Of a stretch of 64,000 nt of DNA, positions 55,257 to 62,727 are shown one piece after another. How positions within the stretch are numbered: the stretch's first letter is position 1; each line of letters opens with the position of its first letter. Both the position numbers and the translations under genes were made by a program. Under the pieces are notes generated by a model that was not told the origin of the DNA, ran no database searches, and saw only the letters and a list, made by a program, of their open reading frames with translations. The stretch is from NCBI GenBank assembly GCA_945861265.1, contig CAMAUC010000001.1, positions 62,001-126,000 of the forward strand, in the 5' to 3' direction. The stretch is from Rhizobium sp. Q54 (GTDB lineage: Bacteria > Pseudomonadota > Alphaproteobacteria > Rhizobiales > Xanthobacteraceae).

Positions 55257-56435
55257 ATGGATATCTCACTCGATAGCGACCAGCAGATGCTGCATGAGAC
55301 GGCCGTCACCTTCGCGGCCAATGTCATGACGCCGGCGCGCATCCGCGAGCTGGAAGAGACCGACGCCGGCTTCGATGCTTCGGTTTGGAAGCAGATCGCC
55401 GAGATGGGCTGGGCCGGTGCGCTGTTCCCCGAGCAATATGGTGGCTCTGAAGCAAGCGCCGTTGAACTGGCCCTGGTGGTGGAAGCGCTCGGCCAGGGTG
55501 CGATCCCGAACCCGCTGTTCTCGACGGTGATCGAGGCCGGCCTGCTGTTGCTCGACGCCGGATCGCCGATCCAGCGCGAGACCTACCTGCCCCGTATTGC
55601 TTCCGGTGACGCCATCCTGACGACCGCGATCCTCGAAGCATCCGGCGGCCTGCGTCCGCAGGAGATCCGAACGACGATCACGAAGGCCGGCAACGGCTTC
55701 ACTATCAACGGCACCAAGCTGTTCGTGCGCGACGCCTCGACCGCCGAGGTAATCATCGTCGCCGGACGCACCGGTGACGAAGCCGAGGACGTGACGCTCC
55801 TCATCGTGCCGCAGAATGCGCCAGGCCTGACATTGCGCCGCATGCCCGCTTCCGGCGGCGAGTCTCTGTGGCAAGCAACATTCGACAACGTAATGGTCGA
55901 TTCCGACGCGCTGGTTGGCGACGACGGCAACGCCTGGGCCGCCATTGCGCGGCTGCAGTTGCGCGGCGCGGCCTTCAAATCGGCCGAACTGGTCGGCATC
56001 GGCCAGGCATCGCTCGACCTCACCGTCACCTATGCCAAGACACGCGAGCAATTCGGCGGGCCGATCGGCCGGTTTCAAGGCGTGCACCATCACTGCGCGG
56101 AAATCTATCGCGATCTGCAGGTCAGCCGCCTGCTGGTCTGGCAGGCGGCGGCGTCGCTCGGAGAAGGTTTAGCCGGCAGCCGCGAAGTGTCGATGGCCAA
56201 GGCGAAGTGCAGCGACGCGATGCCGGCGGCGACGCGCATCGCACACCAGATCCACGGCGCCATCGCCTATTACCGCGACTATCCGCTGGAGCTCTACTAT
56301 CACCGCGCGATCGCGGCCCAGGCCGCCTATGGCGACGCCGGCCATCATCGCCGCGTCCTGTCCGAACTCATGCGTACCGATCTTGATGGATTCCGGGGAG
56401 ACAATCGACATGACCTACCAGTTCATTACTTCTGA
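55257..56435 (+). CDS. Acyl-CoA dehydrogenase homologue, putative non-catalytic partner
   Basis: The 392-residue protein is an acyl-CoA dehydrogenase family member with SLDSDQQMLHETAVTFAANV, EMGWAGALFPEQYGGSEASA, YAKTREQFGGPIGRFQGVHH and QIHGAIAYYRDYPLELYYHR. Neither of the two known positions for the catalytic glutamate carries one: the C-terminal site reads AQAAYGDAGHHRR and the internal site RLQLRGAAFKSA. It is likely to be the structural or FAD-sharing partner of the preceding protein. Its 3' end overlaps the crotonase gene by 26 bases. Confidence 0.88.
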   Translation: MDISLDSDQQMLHETAVTFAANVMTPARIRELEETDAGFDASVWKQIAEMGWAGALFPEQYGGSEASAVELALVVEALGQGAIPNPLFSTVIEAGLLLLDAGSPIQRETYLPRIASGDAILTTAILEASGGLRPQEIRTTITKAGNGFTINGTKLFVRDASTAEVIIVAGRTGDEAEDVTLLIVPQNAPGLTLRRMPASGGESLWQATFDNVMVDSDALVGDDGNAWAAIARLQLRGAAFKSAELVGIGQASLDLTVTYAKTREQFGGPIGRFQGVHHHCAEIYRDLQVSRLLVWQAAASLGEGLAGSREVSMAKAKCSDAMPAATRIAHQIHGAIAYYRDYPLELYYHRAIAAQAAYGDAGHHRRVLSELMRTDLDGFRGDNRHDLPVHYF

Positions 56436-57225
56436 CCAGGGCGACGACGGCATCGTCCTCGTCACCATCAACGATCCTCGCGCGAAAAACGCGGTCAACT
56501 GGGAAATGAATCAGGAGATGATCCGCGAGTTCGACCGGATCGAAAAAGATCCGAAAGCGCGGGTGATGATCATCACCGGCTCGGGGCGGATTTTCTGCTC
56601 CGGCGGCAACATCAAGCGCATGACCGCCGAGGGCAAATCGCTGGAGCCACCGGACCCGACCTTGCGCGAAGAGCTTTATCCGCAGGAAGCTGACATCCGC
56701 CGCGTCGTCACCGGACTGCGCCGCATGTCCAAGCCGGCCATCGCCGCGGTGAACGGCCCGGCGATCGGCTCCGGCATCGGCATCGCCGCAGGCTGCGACG
56801 TGCGAATCGCCTCGTCCGCATCGCGCTTCGGCTGGGTGTTTGTGCGCCGCGGCATCGTGCCCGACGACGCCAGCCTGGCCTTGATGCCGCAGATCATCGG
56901 CTACGCCAAAGCCTACGAGTGGGGCGTCACCGGCCGCACCATCGACGCGCAGGGCGCGCTCAAAATCGGCTTTGTCAGCGAAGTCGTCGAGCCGGACCAG
57001 TTGATCTCGCATTGCCGGACGCTGGCGCTCGAGATCATCGAAAACTGCCCGCCGCTCACGGTACAGGCCTTCAAGCTGTCGCTGGCGGAATCGATGTACC
57101 AGGATCTCGACACGGCGGTGCGCTTCACAGAACGCGCGCAACGCGTCGTCCGCGCCTCCGCCGATCACGCCGAAGCCCTGAAGGCCTATGCGGAAAAGCG
57201 CAAGCCCACCTGGAAGGGCATATAG
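56410..57225 (+). CDS. Enoyl-CoA hydratase/isomerase (crotonase) family protein
   Basis: The 271-residue protein starts at MTYQFITSDQGDDG with GGGGAGA nine bases upstream, inside the end of the preceding gene. Crotonase features are FCSGGNIKRM for the first oxyanion-hole loop, AIAAVNGPAIGSGIGIAAGCD for the second, and MPQIIGYAKAYEWGVTGRTI. The two glutamates of classical hydratases are absent (GSGIGIA and FVRRGIVPDDAS at those places). Hydration is therefore unlikely. Isomerisation, hydrolysis or C-C cleavage, perhaps using the aspartates of PDDAS, are alternatives. Confidence 0.88.
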   Translation: MTYQFITSDQGDDGIVLVTINDPRAKNAVNWEMNQEMIREFDRIEKDPKARVMIITGSGRIFCSGGNIKRMTAEGKSLEPPDPTLREELYPQEADIRRVVTGLRRMSKPAIAAVNGPAIGSGIGIAAGCDVRIASSASRFGWVFVRRGIVPDDASLALMPQIIGYAKAYEWGVTGRTIDAQGALKIGFVSEVVEPDQLISHCRTLALEIIENCPPLTVQAFKLSLAESMYQDLDTAVRFTERAQRVVRASADHAEALKAYAEKRKPTWKGI

Positions 57226-57228
57226 CCA

Positions 57229-57951
57229 ATGACGCGCCGGGCCCTGGAGCCGACGGATTACCCGTTCTTCGACTACCGACGCTTCACGTTTTCGCTCGGC
57301 ATTGCCGCCGCGGGCCAGGTCTGGCTGTCCGGCAGCACCGCCGCGCGCTTCGACCCGCCACGCAAGACGATGGTTGTGACCGGCGATCTCGTCGCCCAGG
57401 CCGGCCTGATCTACGACAAAATGGCAAAGACGCTGGCGGCCGATAGCCTCGGCCTCGAGAACGTCACCCGCATGACGCAATATATAACTCCGGCGGCGAT
57501 TGCCGATCTGCCCAAGCTCGATGCGCTACGCCGCTCAGCCTTCGGCGACGCGGCGCCGGTCGTCAGCACCGTCGTGATCAAGAGCCTGCTGCGCAGCGAA
57601 GCCCTGATCGAGATCGAAGGCATCGCATCCACCGCAAACCGCCCGCCGCCGGTCGTCATCGCCGCGGCGTTCGGCGATCCGGCGGCCGGCGGCATTGTCG
57701 AGCAATGCCGCGACGCCTATGTGCAAATTGCCGCAGCGCTTAAGAATGCCGGCAGCAATCTCGATGCCGTGGTCAAGACCACGGAGTTCATCACGCCCGA
57801 AGCACTCGCCGATTACCGGCACACCGCCGAGGTCCGGAAAGCGGTGTTCGCGACGCCCTACCCGGCCGCAACCGGCGTAATCAGCGACAGACTGTCCCGA
57901 CCAGGTGCGCTGATCTCGGTCGAAGCCATAGCGTTAGCGAGGAGCGAATGA
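57229..57951 (+). CDS. Tandem RidA (YjgF/YER057c) domain protein
   Basis: The 240-residue protein holds two RidA-like domains, about residues 15-120 and 135-238. The ends ALIEIEGIAS and ALISVEAIAL mark the matching last strands. RidA enzymes are normally ~130-residue trimers that hydrolyse reactive enamines or imines with an arginine before the last strand. In both repeats that position seems not to be arginine (PVVSTVVIKSLL and YPAATGVISDRL). It is translationally coupled to the next gene (ATGA). It may bind an enol or enamine intermediate, or be catalytically different. Confidence 0.85.
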   Translation: MTRRALEPTDYPFFDYRRFTFSLGIAAAGQVWLSGSTAARFDPPRKTMVVTGDLVAQAGLIYDKMAKTLAADSLGLENVTRMTQYITPAAIADLPKLDALRRSAFGDAAPVVSTVVIKSLLRSEALIEIEGIASTANRPPPVVIAAAFGDPAAGGIVEQCRDAYVQIAAALKNAGSNLDAVVKTTEFITPEALADYRHTAEVRKAVFATPYPAATGVISDRLSRPGALISVEAIALARSE

Positions 57952-58436
57952 GCGGACGCATCACCGCCGAGGTGAAAGCCTGTATCGGCCGCCAGGTCAG
58001 CTACACCGCCCCGGAGGAGCTCGGGCGCAGCGCCATCCGATATTTCGCGCTCGCGCTCGGCGACGACAGCCCGCTCTATCGCGACCCGGAAGCCGCTGCG
58101 AAGACCGTGCACGGCGGTATCGTCGCACCGCCAACCTTGGTGTGCGAGACCAATCAGATCATCCAGCAGCCGCTCGACGAGAACGGCTATATCGGACACC
58201 ACTGGACGCTGCCGTTGCCCAACACGCGCTTTATCCGCGGCGGCAATGAATATGAATTTCATCAACCGACACGGCCCGACGACCGCATCACGGTGACCTG
58301 GAAGATTCTCGATATATACGAACGCGAGACCCGCAAATTCGGCGCACTTGTATTCGTCGTGTCGGAAGCGCGTTACGTCAATCAGCGCAATGAACTGCTC
58401 GCGATCAATCGCGAAACCAACATTTACTCACCATGA
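57948..58436 (+). CDS. MaoC-like hot-dog protein, putative non-catalytic hydratase subunit
   Basis: The 162-residue protein belongs to the MaoC N-terminal/FAS1-like hydratase group: GRQVSYTAPEELGRSAIRYF, VHGGIVAPPTLVCETNQI and EYEFHQPTRPDDRITVTWKI. The active D-x4-H of R-specific hydratases is altered. LGDDSPLYRDPEAA has tyrosine where histidine is expected. It overlaps the next gene, which keeps the motif, by four bases. The pair resembles HadAB or ChsH1/ChsH2, in which one subunit lacks the catalytic residues. Confidence 0.88.
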   Translation: MSGRITAEVKACIGRQVSYTAPEELGRSAIRYFALALGDDSPLYRDPEAAAKTVHGGIVAPPTLVCETNQIIQQPLDENGYIGHHWTLPLPNTRFIRGGNEYEFHQPTRPDDRITVTWKILDIYERETRKFGALVFVVSEARYVNQRNELLAINRETNIYSP

Positions 58437-58876
58437 CCGCGTCCCGCACAAAATATTTCGAGGAAGTGACGATCGGTGAGACATTGCCGCCGATCGATTT
58501 CGCGGTCACGCTGACGTCGCTGGTGATGTATGCCGGCGCCACCTGGGATTTCCACCGCTACCACTACGACGCCGCTTTCGTGGCCGGCCTCGGCATGCCA
58601 GGGCCGTTCATGGATGGGCAGATGCTCGGCGCGCTGCTGGCGCGGCAGGTTATGCAATGGAGCGGCCCGGACGGATTCGTCCGGAAGCTGAGCTATCGCC
58701 AGCGCGCGATGGTCTATGCCAACGACACCATCACGCTGCGCGGCAAGGTCACCGGTACCTCGATCCAGGACGGGCGCGGCCTGGCGCATTGCATGCTGTC
58801 TGTCACAGGTCCCGACGAACGCGTTGTCGCACGCGACGCCACCGCCACCGTTGAACTGCAACGGCGGCCGGGGTGA
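58433..58876 (+). CDS. MaoC-like (R)-hydratase, putative catalytic subunit
   Basis: The 147-residue hot-dog protein keeps the hydratase dyad in GATWDFHRYHYDAAFV (Asp and His four residues apart), followed by GPFMDGQMLGALLARQV. It probably adds water across the trans-2-enoyl-CoA produced by the acyl-CoA dehydrogenase pair, acting as a heterodimer with the preceding protein. It is the last gene of this long plus-strand operon and converges on the alcohol dehydrogenase gene with three bases between the stops. Confidence 0.88.
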   Translation: MTASRTKYFEEVTIGETLPPIDFAVTLTSLVMYAGATWDFHRYHYDAAFVAGLGMPGPFMDGQMLGALLARQVMQWSGPDGFVRKLSYRQRAMVYANDTITLRGKVTGTSIQDGRGLAHCMLSVTGPDERVVARDATATVELQRRPG

Positions 58877-58879
58877 TCG

Positions 58880-59908
58880 CTATGGCAGCAGCACGATCCG
58901 CCCGACCACCGCATTGTCTTCCACTAGGCGATGGGCTTCAGCGGCCTGCTCCAGCGGCATCGTGCGATCGACCATCGGCTTCACAGAGCCGGCGGCCACC
59001 ATCCGCAACACCATTTCGAGCTGGCGGCGCGACGTACTCACCGCGCTGCGGATCTGCAGGCCACGCCGGTAGATCGTTGCGATGTCGATATCGACCGGCT
59101 TCCCGGTCACTTCTCCCACCAGCACGATACGGCCGCCTGGCACCATTGAGCGCCGGATCTCATGAAACACCGCGCCGCCGACCGTATCAATCGCGACGTC
59201 GACACCGCGCCCACCCGACGCATCGCGCACGCCTCCGGCAAAGCGCCCGTCCGGCGCAACCACCACTTTGTGCGCGCCGGCTTCGGTCAGCGCCGGTTCC
59301 TTGCCGGGCGACCGCGTCGACGCAATCACAAAGGCGCCAGCCGCCCGCGCGATTTGAACCGCATGCATGCCAAGCCCGCCGGCGCCCGTTACCAGCACGC
59401 GCTCGGCCTGCTTCACCTGACCGGTGTCGCACACCGCATTGTACGACGTCCCCACCGCACAGGCGACGATCGCTCCCGTTGGGAAATCGATTACGTCCGA
59501 CAGCTTCGCAAGATTGTCATCGCCGATCACGACATATTCGGCATATCCGCCCATTGCGTCCTGGCCCAGAAATCGCAAATCGGCGCACAACGTTTCACGA
59601 TCGGTCCGGCACATCGAACAGCAACCGCAAACATATTCACGCTGCGTGGAACAGACGCGATCGCCGATCGCGAAGCCGCGCGCGTCCGGTCCGAGCGCGG
59701 CAACTTCACCAGCGATTTCATGACCGAGCACAAGCGGTGATGCGAAGCTGCGTTGCGCCGGGCTGCGTCGGATTAGGATATCGCGACGGCACACGCCGCA
59801 TGCGCGAACACGCACGAGCACCTGACGGCCGCGCGGCTCCGGCCGTTCGATATCCTGCAGCGAAAGCCCTTCAGGTCCACCATGCGCGCTCACGACAACT
59901 GCTTTCAC
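58880..59908 (-). CDS. Zinc-dependent medium-chain alcohol dehydrogenase
   Basis: The 342-residue protein starts at a GTG (MKAVVVSAHGGPEG) with GAGG six bases upstream. The ORF track begins 18 codons earlier. Catalytic zinc ligands are in RACGVCRRDIL and VLGHEIAGEVAAL. The structural zinc cysteines are in YVCGCCSMCRTDRETLC. The NAD(P) motif is VTGAGGLGMHAVQIARAAGA. It could oxidise the hydroxyacyl product of hydration or another pathway alcohol. It is transcribed against both flanking operons and is divergent from the HMGS-like gene. Confidence 0.9.
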   Translation of the reverse strand: MKAVVVSAHGGPEGLSLQDIERPEPRGRQVLVRVRACGVCRRDILIRRSPAQRSFASPLVLGHEIAGEVAALGPDARGFAIGDRVCSTQREYVCGCCSMCRTDRETLCADLRFLGQDAMGGYAEYVVIGDDNLAKLSDVIDFPTGAIVACAVGTSYNAVCDTGQVKQAERVLVTGAGGLGMHAVQIARAAGAFVIASTRSPGKEPALTEAGAHKVVVAPDGRFAGGVRDASGGRGVDVAIDTVGGAVFHEIRRSMVPGGRIVLVGEVTGKPVDIDIATIYRRGLQIRSAVSTSRRQLEMVLRMVAAGSVKPMVDRTMPLEQAAEAHRLVEDNAVVGRIVLLP

Positions 59909-60041
59909 GTCCGACCTCGCTTGTAGAAACACTGAACGATCGCACCGACGGCGCTTGCGCAAAACAAAGCATGTCGACGCGCACGTTTCAAATTATCTTT
60001 TCAAACATGCACATCACTTGCTGGCGAGCGGAGTCGGTTGA

Positions 60042-61490
60042 ATGACATTCGGCATTCTCGCATGCGGCGCTTACATTCCGCGGCTTCGCCTGGCGCGGCG
60101 CGTCATCGCGGAAGCGAACAGCTGGATCAATCCCTCGTTGAAAGGCCAGGCCAAGGGCGAACGCGCGATCTGCAATTGGGATGAGGACTCCGTCACGATG
60201 GCGGTCGCCGCCGGCCGCGACGCGCTTGCTGCGCACGATCGCACCGCCGTCACTGCTCTGTATATCGCTTCCACCACGTTGCCGTTTCTCGACCGCCTGA
60301 ATGCCGGCATTGTCGGCGAGGCCTTGACGCTTCCGCCTGGCGCGCAGGCGCTCGACATCGGTGGCAGCCAACGCGCCGGCACCTCCGCATTGAGCAACGC
60401 GCTGAACAACGCCGGCCAGACCCTTGTCGTGGCGACCGAGAACCGCAGCGCCAGGGCGGCCAGCCCGGCCGAGATGATTTCCGGCGATGCCGCCGCCGCC
60501 ATATTGGTTGGTGAAGGCAATCCGCTTGCGCGGCTGGTCGCCAGCGCGACCCAAACGGCGGATTTCGTCGATCACTACCGCACGATCGAGTCGGAGTACG
60601 ATTATTCGTGGGAAGAGCGCTGGGTGCGCGACACCGGCTATATGGCGATCATCCCGCCCTTGATAACGCGCTGCCTCGCAAGCGCAGGGTTGACGCCTGC
60701 CGACGTTTCCCATTTCTGTTTGCCGACCGCCTTGCCGCGGGTCGCCAATGCTGTCGCCAAGGCGGCGGGCATCGCGGACGCGGCCGTTGCCGACAACCTA
60801 CACGCCGGCTGCGGCGACACTGGCGCGGCGCATGCACTGTTGATGCTGGTCTCGGCGCTGGAGCGCGCCAAGCCCGGCGAGCGCATTCTTGCCGTCGGCT
60901 TCGGCCAGGGCGCCGATGTTCTGCTTTTCGAGGTTATGGCGGCCATGCCCGCCATCGCCGGACGCCTCGGCGTCAGCGGCCATTTGACGCGCCGCCGCGA
61001 AGAAACGAACTACACCAAATTCCTCGCCTTCAACGATAACATCGAAATCGAGCGTGGCATGCGCGCCGAGACCGACAAACTGACGCCGCTGTCGGCGCTG
61101 TGGCGCAACCATGAGACCGTCACCGCCTTCATCGGCGGCAAATGCGAAACCTGCGGCACGCTTCAATTCCCCAAAAGCCGCATCTGCGTCAATCCGAACT
61201 GCAATGCCGTCGACACGCAGCAGCCGCATCCCTTCGCCGACACGATCGGCCGCATCAATTCGTACACCGCCGACCGCCTGACCTACTCGCCGGATCCACC
61301 GGCCTGCTACGGCATGATCCAGTTCGACGGCGGCGGCCGCTGGATGATGGACTTCACCGATGTCGAGCCGGACGCCCTCACCGTCGGCACGGCGATGCAG
61401 ATGACGTTCCGCATCAAGGACATCGACGCCCAGCGCGGCTTCCGCCGCTATTTCTGGAAAGCTGCTCCGTCAAACGCAGAGAGTAAATGA
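60042..61490 (+). CDS. HMG-CoA synthase-like protein fused to a DUF35 (Zn-ribbon/OB-fold) domain
   Basis: The 482-residue protein has an HMG-CoA synthase-type thiolase fold (residues ~1-330; FGILACGAYIPRLRLAR, GDTGAAHALLMLVSALE, VGFGQGADVLLFE). The C-terminal DUF35 domain has the zinc ribbon CETCGTLQFPKSRICVNPNC and an OB fold. Aligned by eye with archaeal enzymes, the catalytic Glu is Thr78 (YIASTTLP), the Cys is Gln110 (GGSQRAGT) and the His region reads FCLPTALP. All three catalytic residues seem lost. It is followed by a thiolase gene two bases downstream. DUF35 proteins bridge thiolase partners, so it may be a structural or altered-activity component of such a complex. Confidence 0.85.
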   Translation: MTFGILACGAYIPRLRLARRVIAEANSWINPSLKGQAKGERAICNWDEDSVTMAVAAGRDALAAHDRTAVTALYIASTTLPFLDRLNAGIVGEALTLPPGAQALDIGGSQRAGTSALSNALNNAGQTLVVATENRSARAASPAEMISGDAAAAILVGEGNPLARLVASATQTADFVDHYRTIESEYDYSWEERWVRDTGYMAIIPPLITRCLASAGLTPADVSHFCLPTALPRVANAVAKAAGIADAAVADNLHAGCGDTGAAHALLMLVSALERAKPGERILAVGFGQGADVLLFEVMAAMPAIAGRLGVSGHLTRRREETNYTKFLAFNDNIEIERGMRAETDKLTPLSALWRNHETVTAFIGGKCETCGTLQFPKSRICVNPNCNAVDTQQPHPFADTIGRINSYTADRLTYSPDPPACYGMIQFDGGGRWMMDFTDVEPDALTVGTAMQMTFRIKDIDAQRGFRRYFWKAAPSNAESK

Positions 61491-61491
61491 G

Positions 61492-62697
61492 ATGCCACAA
61501 GGAATCCGCGACAAGGTCGCCATCGTCGGAATGGGCTGCTCGAAGTTCGGCGAGCGCTGGGACATGGAAGCCAGCGATCTGATGGTCGAGGCCTATAGCG
61601 AGGCCATCGCCGATGCCGGCATCGAAACCAGGCAGATCGACGCCGCCTGGCTGGCGACCGCCATTGAAGAGCAGCATGTCGGAAAATCGGCGGTGCCATT
61701 GGCGACCGCGTTGCGGCTCCCCTACATTCCGGTCACGCGTGTCGAGAATTTCTGCGCCAGCGGCACCGAGGCGTTTCGCGGCGCGGTCTATGCCGTCGCC
61801 TCGGGCGCGGCGGACATCGCGCTCGCACTCGGCGTCGAAAAGCTGAAGGACACCGGCTATGGCGGCCTGCCGCAGCGCGGCCGCGGCACGCTGAACAACA
61901 TGACGTGGCCGAACCTGTCGGCGCCGGGCAGCTTCGCTCAACTGGCCGCCGCTTACCGCGCCAAGCATGACATCACCGCGGCCGACCTTAAGCAGTCGAT
62001 GGCGCATATTTCGGTCAAGAGCCACGACAACGGCGCCCGCAATCCAAAGGCGCACCTGCGTAATCGCATCACCATCGATACCGTGCTGAAGGCACCGATG
62101 ATCGCAGAGCCGCTCGGCCTTTACGACTGCTGCGGCGTCAGCGACGGCGCCGCCTGCGCCATCGTCACCACGCCGGACATCGCCCGCGGCCTCGGCAAAC
62201 ACGATCTGATTTCCGTCAAGGCCATTCAACTGGCCGTATCGAACGGCCAGGAAGCGCAGCACAATTCATGGGACGGCAGCTATTTCGCCACCACGCGCAT
62301 CGCGGCGACCCGCGCCTACCACGAAGCCGGCATTCAGAAGCCGCGCGATGAAATTGGCCTGATCGAAGTGCATGATTGCTTCTCCGTCACCGAACTTGTG
62401 ACCATGGAAGACCTTCACATATCGCCGGAGGGCGGCGCCATCCGCGACGTCCTCGATGGCTTCTACGACGCCGCCGGCACCATTCCCTGCCAGATCGACG
62501 GCGGCCTGAAATGCTTCGGTCACCCGATCGGCGCATCGGGCCTGCGCATGATCTACGAAATGTACTTGCAGATGCTCGGACGCGCCGGCGAGCGGCAGCG
62601 CAGCGACCTTCCCCGTATCGGACTGACTCACAACCTTGGCGGATTCCCGCACCAGAACGTCTGTTCGATTTCGATCGTCGGACATCTCGGCACATAG
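61492..62697 (+). CDS. SCP2-type thiolase/acetyl-CoA acetyltransferase family protein
   Basis: The 401-residue thiolase-fold protein keeps the nucleophilic cysteine in RVENFCASGTEAF, the HDCF segment (IEVHDCFSVTELV) and GLKCFGHPIGASGL. The second thiolase cysteine is replaced by THNLGGFPHQN, as in SCP2-type thiolases and the Ltp2-like aldolases. It may cleave a 3-oxoacyl-CoA or act as a retro-aldolase on a 3-hydroxyacyl-CoA. The adjacent DUF35 fusion is the expected partner for either type. It begins two bases after that gene's stop. Confidence 0.9.
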   Translation: MPQGIRDKVAIVGMGCSKFGERWDMEASDLMVEAYSEAIADAGIETRQIDAAWLATAIEEQHVGKSAVPLATALRLPYIPVTRVENFCASGTEAFRGAVYAVASGAADIALALGVEKLKDTGYGGLPQRGRGTLNNMTWPNLSAPGSFAQLAAAYRAKHDITAADLKQSMAHISVKSHDNGARNPKAHLRNRITIDTVLKAPMIAEPLGLYDCCGVSDGAACAIVTTPDIARGLGKHDLISVKAIQLAVSNGQEAQHNSWDGSYFATTRIAATRAYHEAGIQKPRDEIGLIEVHDCFSVTELVTMEDLHISPEGGAIRDVLDGFYDAAGTIPCQIDGGLKCFGHPIGASGLRMIYEMYLQMLGRAGERQRSDLPRIGLTHNLGGFPHQNVCSISIVGHLGT

Positions 62698-62727
62698 AAT
62701 TTTTCGGCCCAATAAAGGACCATGAAT

